Virus record (IMG/VR): IMGVR_UViG_3300032282_000782
Coordinates: 1 to 58,091 of that record
Direction: 5' to 3' (one strand)
DNA: 58,091 nucleotides
Source of the DNA: a virus
Of this stretch, positions 32,949 to 41,376 are shown one piece after another. Position numbers and translations under genes: made by a program. A model generated the notes under the pieces. The model was given only the letters and a program-made list of their open reading frames with translations, made no database searches and was not told where the DNA came from. How positions within the stretch are numbered: position 1 is the first letter of the stretch; each line of letters opens with the position of its first letter.

Positions 32949-35259
32949 CTTTAAAGAAGTCTTTATAGTAATTCTTGTGTCCCATACGTGAGGCTCTAAA
33001 GATTTCACCAGCTAGTGTTGGCTTAGAGCCTTCATACAACGATACATTCATTTCAACCTGTTCAGAGTTGAATAACTTCTCACAGTCCTGGGCCATAGCA
33101 AGTAGCTCACCAGTGGTCCAGAACAAGACATCGTTAGTCTCTACGTTAAGGAACTTAGGACGATCCTCTTCGTCACGTTCCTTCTTCATATCCTCTGTAA
33201 GGCTCTCTTCTGGGATACAGCAGTCAAAGCCAAAGAGGTGGAAGTTCCGTACACCAAACACATGGAACATCCCGATAGACCGCATAGCAGAGCAGGTACC
33301 GCCAGTAACGAACACTGCATCCTGGGGAATGTGGACACCATCAGCCAGAGCAAATCCACCATCCTCACCAGCCTTCTGTACCCTACGAACAGCCTCACAG
33401 TAAGCGTGCCAGCCGTAGATGTTTGAAGTCTTTTCCATCAGGTGCTTAGTCATGGACAAGTCAGTCATGCTGGCAACAAGGAACTTAGTGCTTAAGTCAA
33501 CAGTCTCAAACAGGTCTTTACGGACCTTACCATGAGTAGATAAGCCATCTGCTGGGCGCGGATCAAGGATCACACAGGCATAGGGCTTAATGCCGTTGGC
33601 AAGGAGAAGAGGATAGGAGTGTTTGACACACACCACTACACCGTTAGTATCCTTGATAACCTGCTTTAGTTTGTCGTAATCAATTGATGGACCAGCGGAT
33701 ACAATGATCGCATGATCCGCATTCACCGTCCCTGTCTTAACGACAGACCAATCTTTAATCAGCTTAAGGTTACCATTGACGTTATCAATGATGTCGTCCT
33801 TAGGCATACTGTCCCGTGGCTTCACAACGATGGGGGCGCGGCGGAACTTGTCTGGTAGCTGGGGTAGGTTAGGATCAGATAGGAGTACAGCAAGGTGTGT
33901 ACGTCCACCACCTAACACCGGATCATCTGATGGTAGCACCACTACACGGTAGGGTTCCTTACCCTTGAAGGACTCAATAAGCCGGTTGGTGCCTAAGTAT
34001 TCCTCACCAAGGATGTTGCCTTGAGCATCTTTGGAGAAGTAGTCGTCAAACACCAAACAGGGGACATGCTTAAGGGCTTCGTAGTCACTTAGGACAGTCT
34101 CTTCACTATGCCCACCGTCAATGAATGCAAACTTAAGACCGGACAAAATACCGGACTTCAGTGCTGCTGGGAGTGTTACTTTGGAGTCCCCCTTGTGCAG
34201 GTCAAAGGTAAACTCCTTACCCCGGAGGAACATAGCACCAGCAAAATCACTAAGACGCTTGGATACGATATCAACGGTGTTATGGGGTTTGGAATTTAAT
34301 TCATAGGTGTCCAGTTCCTGGGTAGCTTCTTCAAACAGGTCAAACCCAATGTAGTGGACCTTATCTAACTTCTCAAAGGAAGCCAGAGCCATTTCAATAG
34401 CCCTGCCACCGTTCCAGGTGCCCACCTCTAGGATGGTTTCTGAGCCGTACAGACGGACCAGATCAGCAAGCTGCTTGTACCGGCCAGCCTTAACGTCTGG
34501 AGATGTCTCCTGAGTCCATAATTTGGCCTTCTTAGCCCCTTTGTAGTGGTGTAGGTACTGCTGAAGCGGAGAGTTACCAAACGCATCCAGCCCTGCTGTA
34601 TCGGGGCTGAGGTTATGGACACGCATACCGTGAGCTTTGTAGATGTTCAGCAACCGTTCAAAGATAAAGCCATCGTGCCACTCACGATAGGAGATGACTT
34701 CCCCAATGTCATAGCACCCACGAAGATCGGCCAAAAGGTAGTGGGGAGTTTCATAGTCAAGGTTAAAGGCAATAAAGGATGTCTCTGAGTAGTCTACATC
34801 CTTACGGCCAAGGTGGACGATCTCTGCCTTCTCTGGGAGCATTGGACGTAGCCGCTTAGCTGACAGCGGGGTGTGGGTAACTGTGTCTGCGTCAAGCCAG
34901 ATCATCCAGCCGCCGTGTACGTCCTGCTCACTGATCTCAAGAGAAAGGTCAGTCATAGCATAAATCTTGTGGCACCACTTAATGGCATCCAAGCGCCAGT
35001 TGTAAGGCGTCTTACCTTGTGCTGTACCATCGTACTGAGCCATGCGCTGCCGGTAGTTTACCATGTCCTGGACGTTGTTCAGGTTGCGGTACTCAATGAG
35101 AGGTGACTGTGGTAAATCTGCCACAAGCTCCTCTGGGAAGTCATGATAGTAAGCAATAAGCTTTAGGCTGTCCTGCCAGTTCTCAATAACTGAATGGAGC
35201 ATCTTCTTAGCGTACTGTTGGTAACCGTCAGCACTAAACGATGTTACGAAGCGGATCAT
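32941..35259 (-). CDS. Three-domain glycosyltransferase-methyltransferase-DUF115 protein
   Basis: 772 aa. Residues about 1-235 are a GT-A-type glycosyltransferase with the DxD motif WLDADT (D123, D125). Residues about 245-470 are a class I SAM methyltransferase (ETILEVGTWNGGRAIEM at 274-290, FAFIDGGHSEETVL at 377-390). Residues about 512-700 match the DUF115/MptE-like fold (DHAIIVSAGPSIDYDKL, then VVCVKHSYPLLLANGIKPYA, then GGTCSAMRSIGMFHVFG). DUF115 proteins are often linked to glycan or flagellin modification. The fusion suggests one polypeptide that attaches and methylates a sugar on a surface glycan, DNA or virion protein. Target unknown. The next gene overlaps its end. Confidence 0.72.
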   Translation of the reverse strand: MIRFVTSFSADGYQQYAKKMLHSVIENWQDSLKLIAYYHDFPEELVADLPQSPLIEYRNLNNVQDMVNYRQRMAQYDGTAQGKTPYNWRLDAIKWCHKIYAMTDLSLEISEQDVHGGWMIWLDADTVTHTPLSAKRLRPMLPEKAEIVHLGRKDVDYSETSFIAFNLDYETPHYLLADLRGCYDIGEVISYREWHDGFIFERLLNIYKAHGMRVHNLSPDTAGLDAFGNSPLQQYLHHYKGAKKAKLWTQETSPDVKAGRYKQLADLVRLYGSETILEVGTWNGGRAIEMALASFEKLDKVHYIGFDLFEEATQELDTYELNSKPHNTVDIVSKRLSDFAGAMFLRGKEFTFDLHKGDSKVTLPAALKSGILSGLKFAFIDGGHSEETVLSDYEALKHVPCLVFDDYFSKDAQGNILGEEYLGTNRLIESFKGKEPYRVVVLPSDDPVLGGGRTHLAVLLSDPNLPQLPDKFRRAPIVVKPRDSMPKDDIIDNVNGNLKLIKDWSVVKTGTVNADHAIIVSAGPSIDYDKLKQVIKDTNGVVVCVKHSYPLLLANGIKPYACVILDPRPADGLSTHGKVRKDLFETVDLSTKFLVASMTDLSMTKHLMEKTSNIYGWHAYCEAVRRVQKAGEDGGFALADGVHIPQDAVFVTGGTCSAMRSIGMFHVFGVRNFHLFGFDCCIPEESLTEDMKKERDEEDRPKFLNVETNDVLFWTTGELLAMAQDCEKLFNSEQVEMNVSLYEGSKPTLAGEIFRASRMGHKNYYKDFFKDA

Positions 35260-35268
35260 TGTTTCTTA

Positions 35269-36015
35269 TTATTCCTTTAAGTAGTTGCTGTACAGGTGTC
35301 TCCATTCAGTGGAGTATTCGTTGTCAATGTCACGCTTTGCTTTCCAGTTAGGGAAGAGAGGACCACCCGTTGTGAAGTGGACCAGCTTGGCGTCCAGTGT
35401 GGGTGCGCTATGACCGTCTAACCAATTCCATGCTGGGTCAATACCAGCAATCTCATTAGACTCCAGCCACTCAAAGCCGTGTAGCCATGATCCAGGCTTG
35501 GTGTTAACGTCTGCTACAGTCAGCCTGTCGTGAGCCGGGTGTTCGCAGTTCCACAGCATGAGGCTGGACCAATTCTTCTTGGAGTAGTTAGTCTGAACCT
35601 GTCCGTCCATCTTAAGGGTGTCTGTGGACTGGTAATTATGCTTAACTACACTTAACGCTGTGTACTGGCTAGCATACCTATCAAATACTTCAGATATGTC
35701 AGACCGTAAATACATATCGGCATCCAGGAATAAAGCATAACCCCTGCGCTGGTTAAGAAAAGGACACAGAAAGCGCGTAAACGAAAACTCAGTGGAGAAC
35801 GGTTTTTTGTCAAAGCAGTCTACCTTTACGCCATCTTGGTTAATTTCATGGGACCGCCAGTACAGTCCGATCTTACGGAGGTTGTGTTGCAGAACGGGGA
35901 CAATGTTATAGGGCTGCTTAGTGTTGTCACGAATAGACTTCTCCAAGACCTTAACATAGGCATCCTCTTTAGGATCGTAGCCAATGTAGATTGTGTTTAA
36001 CTGCTTAAAGGGCAT
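35269..36015 (-). CDS. Glycosyltransferase (GT8-like)
   Basis: 248 aa. N-terminal nucleotide-binding segment TIYIGYDPKEDAYVKVLE, DxD motif at D98/D100 (YALFLDADMYL), and a C-terminal HFTTGGPLFPNW motif common to GT-A proteins of the GT8 or capsular-sugar type. It would move a sugar from a nucleotide sugar to an acceptor. It directly precedes the fusion glycosyltransferase gene (9-bp gap), suggesting the same pathway. Confidence 0.72.
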   Translation of the reverse strand: MPFKQLNTIYIGYDPKEDAYVKVLEKSIRDNTKQPYNIVPVLQHNLRKIGLYWRSHEINQDGVKVDCFDKKPFSTEFSFTRFLCPFLNQRRGYALFLDADMYLRSDISEVFDRYASQYTALSVVKHNYQSTDTLKMDGQVQTNYSKKNWSSLMLWNCEHPAHDRLTVADVNTKPGSWLHGFEWLESNEIAGIDPAWNWLDGHSAPTLDAKLVHFTTGGPLFPNWKAKRDIDNEYSTEWRHLYSNYLKE

Positions 36016-36067
36016 TTACCAAGATTCCAACTGTAGCTGCAACTGCCATAATTATAAGTGCTATCAT
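36005..36067 (-). CDS. Possible 20-residue membrane peptide
   Basis: Short frame starting on an ATGA overlap with the upstream gene and running 11 bp into the glycosyltransferase gene. It encodes a wholly hydrophobic helix (MIALIIMAVAATVGILVNAL). Such a peptide could sit in the inner membrane or simply couple translation into the next gene. No clear ribosome site, so only the start/stop geometry supports it. Confidence 0.35.
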   Translation of the reverse strand: MIALIIMAVAATVGILVNAL

Positions 36068-36288
36068 GTCTGTTTGTCAACCTTTTTCTTTGGGAAAGGT
36101 GGAGGAGGAAGTGGTTGCCAGTCTGTTGGATCAATACCTATAAACCCGCCGTAGCTTTCGGCAGAGTACCATCCTTTATTAAAGGGGGAATAAATACCTA
36201 CCAGGATTCCATCGCTTGTTGAGTAAACCAGCACACGTGTATCCTCTGGTGCTGTCTCAATAGGCATCCAGTCTAAGCTCATTTCCAT
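36064..36288 (-). CDS. DUF551-like protein
   Basis: 74 aa. The pattern W-x-PIETAP-x-DTRVLVYS at the start and the acidic-free ending DPTDWQPLPPPPFP match the DUF551 type of small phage proteins. Function unknown. It overlaps the upstream oxygenase by 10 bp. Confidence 0.7.
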   Translation of the reverse strand: MEMSLDWMPIETAPEDTRVLVYSTSDGILVGIYSPFNKGWYSAESYGGFIGIDPTDWQPLPPPPFPKKKVDKQT

Positions 36289-36842
36289 CTATCTCCTCTG
36301 AACCAACCAACTAGTGAGTAGCGTGTCCCAACTTCTACAGGTGTTACCCTGTGCTGAATAAAGGATGGGAAGACGCACACGGTGCCTGTGTTCTTTAACG
36401 CAGTGAGGCGTTTAACACGGTTGTCCTTAGGGTTGCCCCACTCTTCTACTTCAAAGTGGCCACCAGTGTATGTCTCATTCAAAGCTATAGAGACAGACAG
36501 CTTCCTAAAAGCTGGATCGGTGGGCTTCTCTACGCCCATGTCTACATGCCAATCGTAATACTGCCCTGGCTCATACACACTAAACTGTGGTACTTCAAAT
36601 GAGTTAATGTGGAAGTTCCAACCGGCTTCTACGTTAGCGTGTTTAACGTACTCACCCATAAGCTCAGATATAGATGGCTCACTAAGCCATGCTATGGTGT
36701 TGTTACGAACACCGTTGTCACGGACGCTGACATCGTTCTTGTGTACGTCAGCCTGTAGTTGCTGGGCTTCCAGGCCCATCCTGATAATAATTTCACACAG
36801 TTCTTCTGGGATAGGTTCGTCAAAGATGTAGTAAGGCTTCAT
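36279..36842 (-). CDS. 2-oxoglutarate/Fe(II) oxygenase, prolyl-hydroxylase-like
   Basis: 187-aa P4Hc-type dioxygenase using Fe(II), O2 and 2-oxoglutarate. Iron ligands read as H99 and D101 (in YYDWHVDMG) and H164 (in SFIQHRVTP); R174 (GTRYSLVGWF) fits the 2-oxoglutarate contact. Length is typical of viral and bacterial members. Substrate unknown: prolines in a virion protein, a nucleic acid base, or a host protein. Neighbours are glycosyltransferases, so hydroxylation followed by glycosylation is conceivable (inference). Start overlaps the upstream stop (ATGA). Confidence 0.82.
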   Translation of the reverse strand: MKPYYIFDEPIPEELCEIIIRMGLEAQQLQADVHKNDVSVRDNGVRNNTIAWLSEPSISELMGEYVKHANVEAGWNFHINSFEVPQFSVYEPGQYYDWHVDMGVEKPTDPAFRKLSVSIALNETYTGGHFEVEEWGNPKDNRVKRLTALKNTGTVCVFPSFIQHRVTPVEVGTRYSLVGWFRGDRWK

Positions 36843-36985
36843 TTACCAAATCCCCATATCAAACCAAGGTTAGCAAGGGCATAGCCAAAGAAGACTACAG
36901 CCCCTGGATAGTTATCGCCAACCGCAAAGACACCGGACTGAAACATATAGATACCAGTGACGATCCATATTAGCGATGTACTCAC
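36839..36985 (-). CDS. Small membrane protein
   Basis: 48 aa, GTG start overlapping the upstream stop (GTGA) and TGA overlapping the start of the oxygenase (ATGA). It has two hydrophobic segments: SLIWIVTGIYMFQSGVFAV, and AVVFFGYALANLGLIWGF. Overlaps at both ends and a clear two-helix membrane pattern support a real gene. Function unknown. Confidence 0.6.
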   Translation of the reverse strand: MSTSLIWIVTGIYMFQSGVFAVGDNYPGAVVFFGYALANLGLIWGFGK

Positions 36986-37164
36986 TTCTTTGATGTTGTT
37001 TGGTCAATGGGTAGGTTGTACAGGTCAGCCCACCACTTGTTGTCTGGTAGCTTAAACTTAATAGCCAACTCTTGATTGCTAACAGAGAATGAGTAGCCAC
37101 ACTCTGACACTGGCTCTTCAAGCGGTGGCTCAATTTGCTTGTCACTGACGTTAGGGTCTTTCAT
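36982..37164 (-). CDS. Small hypothetical protein
   Basis: 60 aa, acidic N-terminus followed by a strand-rich part (CGYSFSVSNQELAIKFKL) and WWADLYNLP. No known family. It overlaps the HNH gene upstream by 4 bp and the membrane-protein gene downstream, consistent with an operon member. Confidence 0.55.
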   Translation of the reverse strand: MKDPNVSDKQIEPPLEEPVSECGYSFSVSNQELAIKFKLPDNKWWADLYNLPIDQTTSKK

Positions 37165-37454
37165 GATTTCCTCTTAGCTCTCTTTGCTGTTGGTGTGTTC
37201 TTCTTTACAGAAGAGTCTGGGTTACGACTGAACGAACTGTTCTCTGACTTGGACCTGATGCGCTGGTTGGATGGTGTGTTACCACCACCTTTGCTTAGGG
37301 GGACAATATGGTCAATCTCTTTACCGTCCCCTACTGCAACTTTACCAGCCTTGATAGCCTGTCTACGTGCCTTGTTACGGGCAACACGCTTAGCAATCTG
37401 GTCAGGCTTAGCTTTGTATTCGTTCTCTTTTTGGTAGTCTCTAGGCTTTGTCAT
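37161..37454 (-). CDS. HNH endonuclease-like protein
   Basis: 97-aa, strongly basic protein. The HNH core reads EIDHIVPLSKGGGNTPSNQR, with the first His in DHI and the Asn in NTPSN; a Lys-rich helix comes before it and a Lys-rich tail after it. It has no clear four-Cys zinc frame. It could be a homing-type nuclease, a packaging-linked HNH protein or a DNA-degrading enzyme. Located between RNR and the oxygenase genes. Confidence 0.65.
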   Translation of the reverse strand: MTKPRDYQKENEYKAKPDQIAKRVARNKARRQAIKAGKVAVGDGKEIDHIVPLSKGGGNTPSNQRIRSKSENSSFSRNPDSSVKKNTPTAKRAKRKS

Positions 37455-37464
37455 GGCGTCTATT

Positions 37465-37692
37465 CTAATCCTCCTGAGTCATGCTGTCAATGATTATTTG
37501 TTGCTTAGCTACTTCAAGCAGGAAGACGTTCTCTGCCTGTGAAGCCTGGGAAGTGCCTACATACAGAGAACCATCCTTGGTCATACCAATAACTACTACC
37601 GTCTCTAAGCTAGCCTCCAGAGCGCCTGTCAAGACCCTCTCTGGAAGGATGTCTAATGATGTCGGCCAGTTCTGGTCTACTACTTCACCCAT
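37465..37692 (-). CDS. Small hypothetical protein
   Basis: 75 aa with a strand-rich middle (TVVVIGMTKDGSLYVGTS) and a helical end. It resembles small phage proteins of unknown role that follow RNR genes. It overlaps the upstream gene by 13 bp. No catalytic motif. Confidence 0.55.
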   Translation of the reverse strand: MGEVVDQNWPTSLDILPERVLTGALEASLETVVVIGMTKDGSLYVGTSQASQAENVFLLEVAKQQIIIDSMTQED

Positions 37693-37886
37693 TTGAGTTC
37701 GTACTCCCTTACATTACCGTGCCGTACTTCCACGGGTTCCCACACAGTTTCTCCTTGTCTTAGAAATTCAAGGGACCACTTACCGGCGGGGTTCCCTTCG
37801 ATGTCGGTATAGGTGTAATCTACACCCCGAATATCAACGATAGGTTTTTTATTGAACACTAGTTCACCCCTCTCTTCTACGCCCAT
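37680..37886 (-). CDS. Small hypothetical protein
   Basis: 68-aa beta-rich protein (DIRGVDYTYTDIEGNPAGKW) overlapping the end of NrdB by 10 bp. No recognised domain. Placed with RNR by operon structure only. Confidence 0.5.
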   Translation of the reverse strand: MGVEERGELVFNKKPIVDIRGVDYTYTDIEGNPAGKWSLEFLRQGETVWEPVEVRHGNVREYELKWVK

Positions 37887-38857
37887 ACTTCACCCCAATC
37901 TCCTGTTAGTGCCCCTTTAGCGTAGTCTGTTGCCCTGTTCTCAAAGAAGTTGGTGTGGATAGGAGCGTTAATCATTTCCTCTACCCAAGGCAGTGGATTC
38001 TTCTTTACTTTGTAGATGCCCTTCATACCCATAGAAATGAGACGACGATCTGCGATGTAGCGGATGTACTGCTTTACTTGGTCAGCGGTAAGATCAGGCA
38101 TGTCCCCCATTGAGAATGCTAGGTCAATGAACTTATCCTCAAGCTCAACCATCTTTGTAGCAATAGTGTATATCTTGCCCTTTAATTCGTCGTTCCAGAT
38201 TTCCCTGTTCTCTTCGATGTAGGTACGGAACAGTTTAATCATGGACTCGGCGTGCATAGTCTCATCGACAATAGACCACGTTACGATCTGCCCCATACCC
38301 CTCATAAGCCCATGTCTTGGGAAGTTCAAAAGCATAATGAACGAAGAGAACAACTGCATCCCTTCTGTAAAGGCTGAGAAAGTAGCAATGTTTGTTGCTG
38401 TGGCTTCAAGTGAGCCGTCTTCAGCGGACACCTGGAGAATGTACTCATGCTTCTCCCGCATTTCAGCGTACTCTAAGAACTCGTTGTATGTCGATTCTGG
38501 CATACCCAAGGTTTCAATTAGGTGAGAGTAGGCTGCAATGTGTAAAGCCTCACGTGCAGCAAACCCCAGAAGCATCATACGGATTTCTGGCTGAGGGAAG
38601 TGTGGGAGGTAGTTAGTCACGTACCCACCAGCAACGTCAATGTCCCCCTGTGTAAAGAACCGGAAGATGTTAGTTAAGAAGTGTTTCTGCTCTTTGGATA
38701 GGTTATTCTTCCAGTTCTTCACATCTTCATTCATGGGGACTTCTGAGTGTAGCCAGTGGCTCTGCTCATGCTTCAACCAAGCGTCGTAAGCCCAGGAGTA
38801 GTTGAATGGTTTGAAGTAGTGGCGTTCTTCGGTAAGGTTGTTCCTACGCTTAATCAT
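37877..38857 (-). CDS. nrdB: Ribonucleotide reductase small subunit (class I, NrdB)
   Basis: 326-aa radical-generating subunit that pairs with NrdA to make dNDPs. Ligands match E. coli NrdB spacing: D72, E103, H106, and a later E and H in DETMHAES. Tyr110 falls where the radical Tyr122 lies (E+7), so a tyrosyl radical is likely. The true start is ATG 38857 (GAGGG 7 nt upstream); the longer frame begins on GTG inside the NrdA end. NrdA precedes it with a 1-bp gap. Confidence 0.9.
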   Translation of the reverse strand: MIKRRNNLTEERHYFKPFNYSWAYDAWLKHEQSHWLHSEVPMNEDVKNWKNNLSKEQKHFLTNIFRFFTQGDIDVAGGYVTNYLPHFPQPEIRMMLLGFAAREALHIAAYSHLIETLGMPESTYNEFLEYAEMREKHEYILQVSAEDGSLEATATNIATFSAFTEGMQLFSSFIMLLNFPRHGLMRGMGQIVTWSIVDETMHAESMIKLFRTYIEENREIWNDELKGKIYTIATKMVELEDKFIDLAFSMGDMPDLTADQVKQYIRYIADRRLISMGMKGIYKVKKNPLPWVEEMINAPIHTNFFENRATDYAKGALTGDWGEVWA

Positions 38858-38858
38858 G

Positions 38859-40676
38859 TTAACCCTCACATGCTAGGCAATTTTCGCCTTCGACAATAGC
38901 GTGTAAATCAATCTCTTGAATAATGCTACGCTCAATCTTCTCAGATACCTTGTCGGCCTTGGCCAACTTCTCTGACCGGCAGTAGTACAACGTCTTTAGG
39001 CCAAGCTTCCAGGCCATGAAGTGGACAGCGTGGAGGTACTTGATGTGTGTGGTTGGCCGGAAGAACACGTTAAGGCTCTGTGACTGGTCAATGAACTTCT
39101 GCCTGTCGGCTGCGTGTTCAATGATCCACCGCTGGTCAATCTCCATAGAAGTCTTGAATACATCACGTGTGTATTCGTCCAGGAAGGCTAGGTGTTGTGC
39201 TGAGCCATCGTTAGCAATGATAGACGACCACACTTCGTCGTAGTTAAGTTTCTTGTTCTCTTCACAATGCTTACGGACAAGCTTATCAAGGTACTTGTTC
39301 TTGTTAAGGTGAGCGCCAGAGAGTGTGTCCTGGCGGTAGGCGTTAGCACGGAAAGGCTCAATGGAGGGTGATGTGTTACCCATAATGATGGACGAAGAAG
39401 CATTGGGGGCAATGGACATAAGGTGACAGAAGCGTTTACCAGTGCCAGCAGCATCTGGGGCTTCGCCCCGTTCTAGTCCAAGCTCAATGTTAGCTTCGTC
39501 CAGCCCTTCGCGGATGTGCTTGAAGATGCGGATGTTGGCTGATTTAGCTAGTGCGCTCTCCCAAGGAATGTTGTGCTTCTGTAAGTACGCATGGAAACCT
39601 AACGCACCAACACCAATAGAGCGTTCGCGCTTAGCTGAGTAGATAGCCCTCTTCACTGTCTTTGGAGCATTGTCAATAAAATGTTGGAGAACATTGTCCA
39701 ACATTTCAGCAATATCACTTAGGATACCAGGGTTCTTCTTCCACTCATCGAAGTACTCAAGGTTAAGGGACGACAAACAACAGACCGCTGTGCGATCCTT
39801 GTCTGTTGGCAGGACAATCTCAGAGCAAAGGTTAGACTGACGAATCTTTAGCCCAAGTTTCTTCTGGGAAGGGTTCATAAGCCTATTGGAAGTGTCAATG
39901 AAGTGAAGGTAAGGTTCACCTGTCTGGGTTCGTAGTTCCAGGATTCGCTGCCACAATTCCTTGGCAGACACAGTTTCACGGACCTCATTGTTGTGCGGGT
40001 CACGGAGGTTCCAATCGTCACTGGCCGCTGGGTCCAGCATACACCGCTCAATGATTTCCATGAAGTCATCTGTGATGTTGATGCCGTGATGCAGGTTAAG
40101 GCACCGGATATTCTGGTCGCCTGTACCACGACGCATTTCAAGGAACATAGAAATGTCAGGGTGGCTGATGTCTAGGTAAGCAGCGTAAGAACCGCGACGG
40201 GTGCTGCCCTGCCGGTAAGCTAAGCAGGAGGCATCGTAAGTCCGTAGGTGAGCCATAACACCAACAGACTTGTCATCAGCAGACCGGATACCAACACCAA
40301 TGCCAATACCACCACCTAACATTGACAGCCAGTTAACCTCTGCCTGACACTCCACCAAACCCTCAGCGGAGTCGTCAAGGTACGGTAAGAAGCAGGAGAT
40401 AGGTAGTCCACGTTTTGTCCTCCCGTAAGCAAGGACAGGAGTAGCGTAGGACACCCAATGCTTGGAAGCGTAGTCATAGAGGCGTTGGGCGTGTTCTGGG
40501 TTGCTGGCAAAAGCTGCACTGACAAAGGCGAACCGTTCCTGTGGGGAAGCTTCGTCGTCCCGCATGTACGACTCACGCAGTCGCTTTAAGCCAAGCTCAT
40601 CAAACAGGCTGTCACGTGTGTAGTCTACAACGACACCGTGGACTTTAGTGACACTGGCTTTAGGCATGGGGATCAT
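38859..40676 (-). CDS. nrdA: Ribonucleotide reductase large subunit (class I, NrdA)
   Basis: 605-aa catalytic subunit. It shows the active-site triad NLCSEI (Asn-Cys-Glu, about 295-300) and redox cysteines in PISCFLPY and AVCCLSSLNL. Tyr residues for radical transfer lie near the C-terminus (LKTLYYCRSEK), and the tail ends CLACEG, as used for reduction by glutaredoxin/thioredoxin. No ATP-cone is visible at the short N-terminus, so allosteric activity control may be absent. It overlaps the DUF3310 gene by 4 bp. Confidence 0.92.
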   Translation of the reverse strand: MIPMPKASVTKVHGVVVDYTRDSLFDELGLKRLRESYMRDDEASPQERFAFVSAAFASNPEHAQRLYDYASKHWVSYATPVLAYGRTKRGLPISCFLPYLDDSAEGLVECQAEVNWLSMLGGGIGIGVGIRSADDKSVGVMAHLRTYDASCLAYRQGSTRRGSYAAYLDISHPDISMFLEMRRGTGDQNIRCLNLHHGINITDDFMEIIERCMLDPAASDDWNLRDPHNNEVRETVSAKELWQRILELRTQTGEPYLHFIDTSNRLMNPSQKKLGLKIRQSNLCSEIVLPTDKDRTAVCCLSSLNLEYFDEWKKNPGILSDIAEMLDNVLQHFIDNAPKTVKRAIYSAKRERSIGVGALGFHAYLQKHNIPWESALAKSANIRIFKHIREGLDEANIELGLERGEAPDAAGTGKRFCHLMSIAPNASSSIIMGNTSPSIEPFRANAYRQDTLSGAHLNKNKYLDKLVRKHCEENKKLNYDEVWSSIIANDGSAQHLAFLDEYTRDVFKTSMEIDQRWIIEHAADRQKFIDQSQSLNVFFRPTTHIKYLHAVHFMAWKLGLKTLYYCRSEKLAKADKVSEKIERSIIQEIDLHAIVEGENCLACEG

Positions 40677-41005
40677 ACTCCGTCTGGATTGATAAGATAG
40701 GTTCTGTGAGGGGTAGTTGAACTACTATTATCCCCCTCTTGCTGATCCTTAGCAAGGGTATCAATAGCCATCATTGCATAGTGTATGATCTTGAACAAAT
40801 CTTTCTTATTCTTACCTTCTTTCTTACCGTACCGCTGGGCATACTTCATAATATTACCCAAGCAGAAACCCTCTCCAAACCCTGCATCAATAATAAACTC
40901 AGTGGCTTGATACTTACCATGTGAGTAATGCTGAGAATAGGTTTCGTCTACGTACTTACGTAACTCTGTTATAGTCACATCTTCATTGTATTTGTACTTA
41001 ATCAT
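40673..41005 (-). CDS. DUF3310 (SaV-like) protein
   Basis: 110 aa. Core pattern HYSHGKYQATEFIIDAGFG, then CLGNIMKYAQRYGKKEG and a following LFKIIHYAMMAID, matches DUF3310, often called nucleotide kinase-like without proof. Located at the head of the RNR genes, which fits a nucleotide-metabolism role. The Ser/Thr-rich tail overlaps NrdA. Confidence 0.75.
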   Translation of the reverse strand: MIKYKYNEDVTITELRKYVDETYSQHYSHGKYQATEFIIDAGFGEGFCLGNIMKYAQRYGKKEGKNKKDLFKIIHYAMMAIDTLAKDQQEGDNSSSTTPHRTYLINPDGV

Positions 41006-41016
41006 ATAAGTGATCC

Positions 41017-41376
41017 TTACTTAAAGGACAATACAGTATTGATCCTCTTCCTGACGAAGGGAATATCTTGGGATACTAATACTTGGAAAGCAAACGAGCG
41101 CATACGGAGAGGGGACACCCCAGCTAAGTCACATACTTCGTTAAAGTCTTCTGCTGTGACACCTACAGAGGCCAGGAACCATGCCTTAGCTTGGTCCCTT
41201 GCTACCTTTTCGTCCTCTGGTTCCTTTGGTGTCTCTGGCTTTGTTGCGTCCAGGAGTGCTTGAAGCAGTACGCTTAGGAACAGGATTCTTTCTGGCTGGC
41301 TTTGCTGGGTCTTGTTTAGGACTGCTTGCTCTATCTCCTGGAACAAGTCTTGGGATTGTGGTAGTTCCTTGCTCAC
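41017..41376 (-). CDS. Hypothetical protein overlapping endonuclease I
   Basis: 119 aa, GTG start. The first 63 codons overlap the 3' end of the endonuclease I gene in another frame (191 bp). The non-overlapping part (QAKAWFLASVGVTAEDFNEV, then CDLAGVSPLRMR) matches a small phage/bacterial pattern (short helix pair after WF). A shorter product starting inside is possible. Function unknown. Confidence 0.5.
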   Translation of the reverse strand: MSKELPQSQDLFQEIEQAVLNKTQQSQPERILFLSVLLQALLDATKPETPKEPEDEKVARDQAKAWFLASVGVTAEDFNEVCDLAGVSPLRMRSFAFQVLVSQDIPFVRKRINTVLSFK

